NCBI RefSeq assembly: GCF_934660935.1 | Contig: NZ_CAKUIH010000003.1 | Span: 1 to 64,000, forward strand | Direction of reading: 5' to 3' | Length of the DNA stretch: 64,000 bases | From: an uncultured Parolsenella sp. | GTDB taxonomy: Bacteria; Actinomycetota; Coriobacteriia; Coriobacteriales; Atopobiaceae | In this document: piece after piece, positions 47,398-54,506 of the stretch | Position numbering within the stretch: the first letter of the stretch is position 1 | Layout: every line of letters begins with the position of its first letter | Translations under genes and position numbers: made by a program | The notes under the pieces: generated by a model | Databases searched by the model: none | What the model was told of the DNA's origin: nothing | What the model saw: only the letters and a program-made list of their open reading frames with translations

Positions 47398-47953
47398 AGT
47401 GCTCCCTCCAACGGGCAGGCGGGGTTTGTCACCTGCAACTCTTTGATGGAAGCGCGGCCGGACTCCGGCTGACGGATTGCTCCGCCTCGCGTGGCGCATG
47501 CGGGTGTCCCCGTTTCGCGCAACGCCGGCGGGCCCTCCCCCGCCGCGCGCAGCATGGCCTCGTGACCATGACTTGAACCCATTGTTGCCATTCATCCGCA
47601 AACCCATGTCGTTCCTCTGGCGAGCGGCAGTGCGCGTACATTATGTTTTTAGCCCTAACTATTTGTTATATCTGCAGGTTTATCCCCGCGTTCGCGATTC
47701 GAGCAATTTGTGACGTTTCGGCGAACGGTATCTTTTTTTAGTCGGCATTGCCACACGAGCTAGCTGGGGTTTCGTTACTCACAAGCGACAACAACGCACG
47801 ACAATGGCCAACGGATTCGCCCGCAGGCAAACAGATTGTTTGGAGCGCTCACCAGCGTGAGGCAAAAGCCAGGCGGCACGACGAGTTGCCTGGCATAAGG
47901 CCCAGCGTCAGCGCACGGCGCGACCGACGCGAGGCGCGGTGGACGCGCTTCGC
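47398..47953. other. Upstream region of ssnA
   Basis: No gene seen. The first 250 nt are GC-rich and carry the ribosome-binding site of ssnA; 47640-47745 is AT-rich and looks like the promoter region. It contains AACTATTTGTT (47657-47667) and GCGAACGGTA (47721-47730), both also upstream of the NCS2 permease. Confidence 0.5.
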
Positions 47954-48016
47954 CGAAACCTACCTCTTGTAAGGGTTCGCCATCGATTTCGGCCCCGAAA
48001 CGTTACAAGAGGTGGG
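47954..48016. repeat. 63-nt stem-loop repeat, copy 1
   Basis: Starts CGAAACCTACC and ends AGGTGGG. Left arm CCTACCTCTTGTAA pairs with TTACAAGAGGTGGG (one mismatch); the loop side carries CGAAACGTTACAA. An equal-length copy lies at 53817-53879, with matching changes in both arms. Confidence 0.75.
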
Positions 48017-48093
48017 TCCAGGCAAGGGGCGGGCCCAGGCAAGAGGGGGCCCAGGCAAGAGGGGGCCCAGGCAAGGGGTGGGTCCAGACAAAG
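48011..48093. repeat. Short GC-rich tandem repeat, five units of 16-17 nt
   Basis: The unit is close to GGGGGCCCAGGCAAGA, with variants GGTGGGTCCAGGCAAGG and GGCGGGCCCAGGCAAGA. The first unit begins in the right arm of the 63-nt element. The array lies downstream of the broken guaD. Confidence 0.75.
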
Positions 48094-48120
48094 CCGCGAC
48101 AACGGATAGCCAGACAAACC

Positions 48121-48155
48121 AAAAACGCGGGCCCGCCCAGTTGGACGGACCCGCG
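48121..48155 (-). terminator. Terminator of guaD
   Basis: On the minus strand CGCGGGTCCG pairs with CGGGCCCGCG (one G-T pair), followed by TTTTT, 10 nt after the guaD stop. Confidence 0.8.
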
Positions 48156-48164
48156 CCAACCCTC

Positions 48165-49441
48165 CTAAGAGAGATCAATCTCGCGGCCGGAAACAAACTT
48201 GCGCACGAGGCGGCCACCCTCCTCAGCAAGGTAGACGTAGCGCTCGACCCGCTCCCAAACGTCAAGCACACGCGGAGTGCGAATCGCGGAATCGTCGAGG
48301 ACGAGGGCGTCGAACTCGTAGCCCTCGGCAAGAGAACCCACGCGACCGAAGAACGAGCCGCCGCCGACCGTCGCCAGCCACAGAGCCTCCTGCGTCGTCA
48401 GAGGAGCAAGGCCATCGTCGACGAGGCGCCAGCGCAGCTTCGAAACCGCCACGGCATCCGCCATGCAGCGGAACATCGAGAGGTTCGGCCACCTGCCACA
48501 TCCGTGCCGAGGCCAACGTTCATACCAAGGTCGAGGTAACGACGAACGGGCGCGATTCCGCTCGATAGCTGGGCATTGCTCTGCGGGCAGTGCGCCACGT
48601 ACGTACCAGTGCTGCGCAAAAGCTCGGTCTCGGTCTCGTCGGAATAGACACAGTGTGCCATGACGGTGCGATCGCCCAGCATGCCGAAGTGGTCATACGC
48701 GTCGCCATAACAACTCGACCACGGGCACAGCTCCTTGACCCAGCCGCACTCCGAGGGGTTCTCGGAAAGGTGGCTCTGGACGGGCAGGCCAAACTCGTCG
48801 CGAATCGACGCGAGCTCGCCCATGAGCTCGTCGGTGACGCTCGGCGTGAAGCGCGGAGTGATGATCGGCGCCGTGTGGTCATAGCGACCGTCGACGTCGG
48901 CAAGCCAACGGCGAGTGTCAGCCGCGGACTGGGCAGTGTCCTCCTCGAGGTCAACGCCACCGTTGCGGTCCATGTTCACCTTGCCCACGTAGGAGGTGAT
49001 GCCGGAGGCCTCGAGCTTGTCCATGAGCAGCTCGGTCGCCTCAACGTGGAGCGTGCCGAAGACGACGGCGCGCGTCGTGGCACTGCGGCGCAGATCATCC
49101 GCGAAGATGTCGTAGGCACGGCCGGCATAATCGAGGTCCGCGTAGTGGGCCTCCTCCGGGAAGGTGTGGGTGTTGAGCCAATCAAGCAGTTCGAGGTCCA
49201 TGCCGAGGCCGCGGAACGCATACTGCGGGGCGTGGATGTGGATGTCGCTCATGCCGGGGATGATCAGGTTGTCGCCGCAATCGATGAGGGGAAGCGCGGC
49301 AAACTCCTCCGGCAGCTCGGCAAACACGCCGGCGGAGACGCCATCGACGCACACGGCGTAACCGGATGGCACGCAGGTGACCTCCTGCGGGGTAGTGTTA
49401 TAGCAGACGTTACCCTTGAGAACGAAGGACTTAGCATCCAT
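48165..49441 (-). pseudogene. guaD: Guanine deaminase, disrupted by a one-base frameshift
   Basis: Guanine deaminase converts guanine to xanthine. The first 318 or so codons from ATG 49441 read as an intact amidohydrolase (SDIHIHAPQYAFRG metal motif, LPVQSHLSEN, VMAHCVYSDE, GLGTDVAGG). Then the frame continues as unrelated residues to a stop at 48398. The missing C-terminal part (MFRCMADAVAVSKLRWRL to FVSGREIDLS) is in the -1 frame, 48476 to 48165. One missing base near 48486-48491 would give GGPNLSMF and a 425-aa protein. It is either a true mutation or an assembly error. Divergent to the YheO-type regulator. Confidence 0.85.
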
Positions 49442-49777
49442 GATTTGCTCCTCTCGGCTCTAAATTAGAGCGTATTTAACGATAAAGATGATGGCGAGCG
49501 CCGGCGCGGTGGGCAGTGCGACGCGGCCGACGGCGCAGCAAGCAGCGCGGGTAGCAAGCGGCGCGGTGGGTAACGTGACAGACGGCGCGAGCAGCTCGAA
49601 CGGCGCGCGGTGCTGCCGATGGCGCGACAGACGGCGCGGTGGGCAGCGCGATTGGCAGACGTCGCTCAGCCGACCCCACTTGCCGACGCCACAGGCCAGT
49701 CGCCCGTCAGCGCGCGCGGCATCGCTCTCCCTTACTAATTTTTTGTCGTAATCTAGTACCATACTTTAAGTTAGGTA
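49442..49777. other. guaD/regulator divergent region with imperfect GC-rich repeats
   Basis: No gene seen. GGCGCGGTGGG followed by CA or TA occurs at 49503, 49560 and 49632, and GACAGACGGCGCG occurs twice (about 49577 and 49626). After 49735 the DNA becomes AT-rich, with TTGTCG and TTAAGT spaced 17 nt as a weak promoter candidate for the regulator. Confidence 0.5.
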
Positions 49778-49804
49778 GACCGTTTACAATACGGTGTAAC
49801 GGTC
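49778..49804. promoter_or_regulatory. Candidate operator upstream of the YheO-type regulator
   Basis: GACCGTT and AACGGTC form a perfect 7-bp inverted repeat with a 13-nt spacer; with one bulged base the arms extend through TACA and TGTA. It lies 44 nt before the regulator start and contains AACGGT half-sites like the motif upstream of ssnA and the permease. Confidence 0.45.
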
Positions 49805-49847
49805 GAGAGACCAGCGGATTCACCCTAAACAATTTGAAAGGCCTCTC

Positions 49848-50507
49848 ATGGACGCAACCCAAGTCGACTTCTATTCTCGTCTCGCCCACGCCATTGCCGT
49901 ACAGTTTGGGTCGAACTGCGAAGTTGTCATCCATGACCTGGAGACGACCGACCCCGGTCGCTCGATCGTCGCAATCGAGAACGGCCACGTCACCGGCCGC
50001 ACCGTCGGCGACGGCCCCAGCCATGTCGTCCTCGAGGCCGCCAAGGCGGGCCGTCTCCACAAGCTCGACGACCGTCTCGCCTACCTCACCAAGACGGACG
50101 ATGGCCGCATCCTACGTTCTAGCACGGTTTTCATCCGCGACGAGGAAGGCACGCCCATCGGCATCCTCGGCATCAACTATGACATCACGCTTATCTCCGC
50201 CGCCGCGGACACCCTCTCCGCGCTGACTGGCATTGGCCCTAACGATGACCCGACCGGCGACCCCGAGCCCATCGTCAAGAACGTCGCGGACTTGCTTGAC
50301 GACCTCATCGAGCAGAGCGTCGCGCTCGTTGGCAAGCCTGCCGCCCTCATGAACAAGGAGGAGCGCGTGCGCGCCATCAGCTACCTCAACGACACGGGCG
50401 CCTTCCTCATCACCAAGAGCGGTCCGAAGGTCTGCAAGTACTTCGGCATCTCGAAGTACACCCTCTACAGCTACCTCGACGAAGCCAAGAGCACGGACGA
50501 GTCATAG
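49848..50507 (+). CDS. YheO-type PAS/HTH transcriptional regulator
   Basis: The 219-aa protein matches the YheO family: an N-terminal PAS-like domain (about 1-115, including NCEVVIHDLETTDPGRSI and GTPIGILGINYDIT) and a C-terminal helix-turn-helix of the HTH_22/DauR type (about 160-215, EERVRAISYLNDTGAFLITK, KVCKYFGISKYTLYSYL). Members such as DauR control amino-acid or base catabolic operons in response to small ligands. Divergent from guaD and beside the purine island, it is the best candidate regulator for these genes. Confidence 0.85.
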   Translation: MDATQVDFYSRLAHAIAVQFGSNCEVVIHDLETTDPGRSIVAIENGHVTGRTVGDGPSHVVLEAAKAGRLHKLDDRLAYLTKTDDGRILRSSTVFIRDEEGTPIGILGINYDITLISAAADTLSALTGIGPNDDPTGDPEPIVKNVADLLDDLIEQSVALVGKPAALMNKEERVRAISYLNDTGAFLITKSGPKVCKYFGISKYTLYSYLDEAKSTDES

Positions 50508-50752
50508 GCGGAGGCACTGGTTCCACGTTGCTCTCCGCCGGCAACCGCCGGACGCCCGCAGACAAAAACCCACTTGCATGCCGGAGACCCACCCGCGCGC
50601 ACACCGCCCGCGAGCGTAGTCAACCTTCGAGCTCCGTTACCAAGGCTTAACACGAAAAACTACCGGAGACGGCTATCCTAATGGCACTTGCAACTAGCCC
50701 CAACATCCCGCGGGGCAACGAGGCGTCGGTTCGCCGGCGGCAAGGAGGTCAC

Positions 50753-51847
50753 ATGGCTCGCGTCTTCAACTTCGCAGCGGGGCCCTCGGCCCTGCCCGAA
50801 AGCGTGCTCGCAGAGTGCGCCGAGGAAATGCTCGACTACCGCGGCTGCGGTATGAGTGTCCTCGAGATGAGCCACCGATCTTCTGCCTACCAGCAGATCT
50901 TCGACGAAACCGAGGCGACCCTCCGTCGCATCGTCGACATCCCCAGCGACTACAAGGTCCTCTTCCTGCAGGGCGGCGCCACGCTTCAGTTTGCTGGCAT
51001 CCCCATGAACCTCATGGCGACAGGCCGTGCGGCCTACATCGTCTCTGGCAACTTCTCCAAGAAGGCATACCAGGAGGCTCGCAAATACGGCGAGGCCGAG
51101 GTCATCGCCACGAGCGAGTGGACCAACTTCGACCGCGTGCCCAGCGTCGTCGGCGTTGGCGAGCTCGCAGAGATCTATGGCTATGACTACCTGTACTTCT
51201 GCCAGAACAACACCATCTTCGGCACGCAGTTCCACGACATCCCCAACACCGGCGAGCTTCCGCTCGTCGGCGACGTATCGAGCTGCTTCCTCGCGGAGCC
51301 CATCGACGTCTCCCGCTACGGCCTGCTCTACGCCGGCGCCCAGAAGAACGCCGGCTGCGCGGGCGTGACCGTCGTCATCGTGCGCGAGGACCTCATCGAG
51401 GACGGCCCCGCCATCCCCAGCTGCCCCACCTACATGGACTACCGCACCCAGGCCGAGAAGGGCTCGATGCTCAACACGCCCAACACCTTTGGCATCTACC
51501 TGTGCGGCAAGGTCTACCGCTGGATCGAGGAGCAGGGCGGCCTTGAGGCCATGCGCGAGCGCAACCTCGAGAAGAGTGGCCTGCTCTATGATTTCCTCGA
51601 CCACAGCAAGGTCTTCCACGGCCACGCCCAGCCGGAGAGCCGCTCGATCTCCAACGTCACATTCCGCACGGGCAGCGACGAGCTTGACGCCGAGTTCGTG
51701 GCAGGCGCCACCGCGCGCGGCCTCTCCGGCGTGAAGGGTCACAGGCTCGTGGGCGGCATGCGCGCGAGCGTCTACAACGCAGTACCCGTCGAAGGCGTCC
51801 GCGCCCTCGTCGACTACATGGCCGAGTTCGAGAAGGAGCATGCGTAA
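50753..51847 (+). CDS. serC: Phosphoserine aminotransferase
   Basis: SerC transaminates 3-phosphohydroxypyruvate to phosphoserine in serine synthesis, with pyridoxal phosphate. The 364-aa protein has the N-terminal NFAAGPSALPESVL and the PLP-lysine region LLYAGAQKNAGCAGVT. ATG at 50753 has AAGGAGG; the frame open from 50681 has no site. Its stop overlaps serA (TAATG). A serB phosphatase is not in the window. Confidence 0.96.
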   Translation: MARVFNFAAGPSALPESVLAECAEEMLDYRGCGMSVLEMSHRSSAYQQIFDETEATLRRIVDIPSDYKVLFLQGGATLQFAGIPMNLMATGRAAYIVSGNFSKKAYQEARKYGEAEVIATSEWTNFDRVPSVVGVGELAEIYGYDYLYFCQNNTIFGTQFHDIPNTGELPLVGDVSSCFLAEPIDVSRYGLLYAGAQKNAGCAGVTVVIVREDLIEDGPAIPSCPTYMDYRTQAEKGSMLNTPNTFGIYLCGKVYRWIEEQGGLEAMRERNLEKSGLLYDFLDHSKVFHGHAQPESRSISNVTFRTGSDELDAEFVAGATARGLSGVKGHRLVGGMRASVYNAVPVEGVRALVDYMAEFEKEHA

Positions 51848-53010
51848 TGCGTCACATCAAGACGATCGACGACATCACCAAGGACGGCAACGTCGAATTT
51901 GGCGAGGGCTATGACTTCGTCCCCGATGCCGATGGCGCAGACGCCATCCTCATGCGCTCGACCGACCTCCACGGCTATGACCTGCCGGAATCCGTCCGTG
52001 CCATCGCTCGTTGCGGTGCCGGCGTGAACAACATCCCCATCAAGGAGTACGCCAAGCGAGGCGTCGTCGTGTTCAACTCGCCGGGTGCCAACTCCAACGC
52101 CGTCAAGGAGCTCGTCCTCGCGATGCTCATCCTCTCGAGCCGCGGCGTCGTACAGTCGATGGACTGGGTCCGCGCACACGCGGATGACGAGAATATCCTG
52201 GTCAACGCCGAGAAGGCCAAGAAGGCGTTCGTCGGCCACGAGCTCAAGGGCAAGCGCATCGGCGTCGTGGGCCTGGGCAACGTCGGCTCGAAGGTCGCCA
52301 ACGCCTGCGTCGACCTCGGCATGCAGGTCTTCGGCTATGACCCGTTCATCTCCGTCGAGCACGCGTGGGTGCTCTCGCGCGAGGTCCAGCGCGTGGGCAC
52401 GCTCGAGGACCTCTGCCGCAACTGCGACTACCTCACCCTCCACGTCCCCAGCAAGGCCGACACCATCTCGATGATCGACGCGGACGTCCTCGGCCTGCTC
52501 AAGCCGGGCGCCATCCTCATCAACTACGCACGCGAGACGATCGTGGACGAGGACGCCGTCGACGCGGCTCTCCGCGGCGGTCGCCTCTCCTGGTTCGCGA
52601 CGGACTTCGCCACGCCCAAGACCGTCCGCATGCCCAACACCTTCATCACCACGCACTCCGGCGCGGGCACCGGCGAGGCCGAGGCCAACTGCGCGGACAT
52701 GGCGATCAGCGAGCTCAAGGACTACCTCGAGAACGGCAACATCGCCAACTCCGTCAACTACCCCACCTGCTCGATGGGCAAGGCGCGCGCCGCGAGCCGC
52801 ATCGCGTGCCTGCACGCAAACGTCCCCAACATGATCGGCCAAATCACGGCCATCCTCGCGAAGGACAACGCCAACGTGCAACGCATGGTCAACGAGAGCG
52901 CCGGCGAGAACGCCTACACCATGTTCGACACCGACGAGCACCTCGAGGATGTTACGATCGAAGCCCTCAAGGCGATTCCCGCGATCTATCGCGTGCGAGT
53001 CATCAAGTAG
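51847..53010 (+). CDS. serA: D-3-phosphoglycerate dehydrogenase with ACT domain
   Basis: SerA oxidises 3-phosphoglycerate, the first step of serine synthesis. The 387-aa protein has the NAD motif GVVGLGNVGSKVANACVDLG, the catalytic region NYARETIVDEDAVDAAL, TFITTHSGAGTGEAEANC (His of the family), and a C-terminal ACT-type domain (ACLHANVPNMIGQITAIL) for serine feedback. Coupled to serC by a one-base overlap. Confidence 0.96.
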   Translation: MRHIKTIDDITKDGNVEFGEGYDFVPDADGADAILMRSTDLHGYDLPESVRAIARCGAGVNNIPIKEYAKRGVVVFNSPGANSNAVKELVLAMLILSSRGVVQSMDWVRAHADDENILVNAEKAKKAFVGHELKGKRIGVVGLGNVGSKVANACVDLGMQVFGYDPFISVEHAWVLSREVQRVGTLEDLCRNCDYLTLHVPSKADTISMIDADVLGLLKPGAILINYARETIVDEDAVDAALRGGRLSWFATDFATPKTVRMPNTFITTHSGAGTGEAEANCADMAISELKDYLENGNIANSVNYPTCSMGKARAASRIACLHANVPNMIGQITAILAKDNANVQRMVNESAGENAYTMFDTDEHLEDVTIEALKAIPAIYRVRVIK

Positions 53011-53091
53011 CGACCGCAACGGCTCGCTCGCCCGAACCCGCGCGGCTGGGTGGCCTTGGCCCCCAGCCGCTTTTCAGTTTGGAGGAACACG

Positions 53092-53769
53092 ATGCAAATC
53101 CAGGCCTTCTCGAGCGTCCGCCCCGTTCCGACGCGCATGGGCGAGATGTGCGAGCCCGCGACCGCCGCCGAGCTCGACGCGCTCGTCGCCTCGGGTGCGT
53201 ACATGCAGGACCTGGGACGTGCGCTCTACCTCGTGGCACGTCGCGACGGCGATGTCGTGCGCCAGGGCATCGTGTGTTGTTGCGACGCCGGCGAGCTCAC
53301 CGGGCTCGTTGCCGCAGCAGCCAGTGAGGACGCCGAGGCGGGAATCGCGGACGCGGCAGACTCGACCGCCGCGCGCATGCGCTCCCTGGGCGCTCATACG
53401 AACGCCGTGACCCTCGCGTACGAGAACAACTTCGCAATCCAGACGATCGTCGCGGCAGCACAGACGGCCACGCCGCTTTACAACCTCTCGAACGGAACTG
53501 GTACGCAGGTCGTAGTGTGGCGCGTAAGCAGGGAGGATGCCGTCGGGGCCATCGTCGCGGCGATTGGCGCGACCGAGGTGGCGCCCACGGGAGACCTCGC
53601 CGCCGCGAAGGCTGCCGTGGCGATCGCCGCCGAGGCCCGCGCCGGCAAGCCTAGCCTCGACGCCCGATCGCCGGCCCTGCACCCGCTCGCCCTCCTCGTC
53701 CCGCGCGGACAGGATGTCGAGTGCGAGCTTCTGCCCGGAAACGGCCTGCTACTGCACCGCTTCGCCTAG
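53092..53769 (+). CDS. Short DUF1015-like protein
   Basis: The 225-aa product starts MQIQAFSSVRPVPTRMGEM, and the central part ALYLVARRDGDVVRQGIVCC resembles DUF1015 family proteins, which are often encoded beside serC-serA. DUF1015 proteins are usually about 400 aa, so this is a shortened or divergent member. No catalytic motif is recognised. ATG at 53092 has GGAGG 8 nt upstream, 81 nt after serA, so co-transcription is likely. Confidence 0.6.
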   Translation: MQIQAFSSVRPVPTRMGEMCEPATAAELDALVASGAYMQDLGRALYLVARRDGDVVRQGIVCCCDAGELTGLVAAAASEDAEAGIADAADSTAARMRSLGAHTNAVTLAYENNFAIQTIVAAAQTATPLYNLSNGTGTQVVVWRVSREDAVGAIVAAIGATEVAPTGDLAAAKAAVAIAAEARAGKPSLDARSPALHPLALLVPRGQDVECELLPGNGLLLHRFA

Positions 53770-53816
53770 GGGCGGGTGGCACACGTTCGGCGCGGGGCGC
53801 TACGCCGGACGAGGCA

Positions 53817-53879
53817 CGAAACCTACCGTTTGTAAGGGATTGAGCGCGTTTTTGGCCTCGAAACGTTACAAGCGGTAGG
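53817..53879. repeat. 63-nt stem-loop repeat, copy 2
   Basis: Starts CGAAACCTACC and ends AGCGGTAGG, the same length as the copy at 47954. Left arm CCTACCGTTTGTAA pairs with TTACAAGCGGTAGG (one G-T). Compared with copy 1, T-A in the stem becomes G-C, a compensatory change that keeps the fold. Confidence 0.75.
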
Positions 53880-53901
53880 CTATGGCGAAGTCGCGCGCCG
53901 A

Positions 53902-54276
53902 CTATTTGCCACCGAAGAGGCTGCCGAGCAGGCCGGACACGCCGCTGCCACCAAGCAGGCCAGACGCGGCTCCCGCGAGGTCGGTGAAGCTGAGGCCGAG
54001 GGACCGCGCCATGCCGGCGAGCTCGCCGAGGTCGAGCCTCGAGAGGTCGATCGCGGTCAGGTCAAGCCTCGTCAGGTCGAGGCCGGAAAGGTCGATGCCC
54101 ACCTTCGAGAGGTTCGAAAGCACGAGCTGGAAGAGCTCCGTGAGATCCACCTCGCTCTGGCCGGTTATGCGCTCGACGGTCTGCGCGGGCGAGTCGATGA
54201 GCTCCTGCGCGAGCTCCGGGGCGTTCGTGATTGCCTCGGTGATCTGTGCGGCGAGGCTCTTGATGTCAACGGGCAT
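53902..54276 (-). CDS. Small protein with pentapeptide-like repeats
   Basis: The 124-aa product is not recognised. Residues 61-85 are five tandem units of the form (I/L)-D-L-x-x (IDLSG, LDLTR, LDLTA, IDLSR, LDLGE), like a short pentapeptide repeat. The C terminus is glycine-rich (GLLGGSGVSGLLGSLFGGK). The N-terminal half is helical and acidic with PVDIKSLAAQITEAI. ATG at 54276 has GAGGAGG. No signal peptide or membrane helix. The repeat reading is mine. Confidence 0.7.
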   Translation of the reverse strand: MPVDIKSLAAQITEAITNAPELAQELIDSPAQTVERITGQSEVDLTELFQLVLSNLSKVGIDLSGLDLTRLDLTAIDLSRLDLGELAGMARSLGLSFTDLAGAASGLLGGSGVSGLLGSLFGGK

Positions 54277-54506
54277 GGGTTCCTCCTCTGTTCGCCGCAG
54301 GCGCGGCGCGATACGGCCCGGCGGCTCTACGGCATCCCGCGACACGCCAAAAACGTGCGGTTTTATGTGCGTGTGCACGGGTGTCATATCCAGAAGACAC
54401 CGCTGCGCCGTAGCCGGGTATAGTTAGCTAAGATAGGCAAATTATAAAGGCGCACAGACGTGCGAACCACGTGAAGCACGACGTCTCAGTGCTGGGAGAG
54501 GAGCTC

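Noticed and set aside
47560..47600. tRNA-like T-arm GGGTTCAAGTC on the minus strand
   Set aside because: No matching acceptor, D or anticodon stems can be built around it.
47398..47607. 210-nt N-terminal extension of ssnA
   Set aside because: The frame is open, but its residues are Gly/Arg-rich without similarity, while ATG 47397 has a strong ribosome-binding site and the expected family N terminus.
48011..48093. CRISPR array
   Set aside because: Units are 16-17 nt without unique spacers and no cas genes are near. It is a simple tandem repeat.
48398..48500. Programmed -1 frameshift in guaD
   Set aside because: No slippery heptamer or downstream stem is evident at the junction, and family members are encoded in one frame. 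A mutation or read error is simpler.
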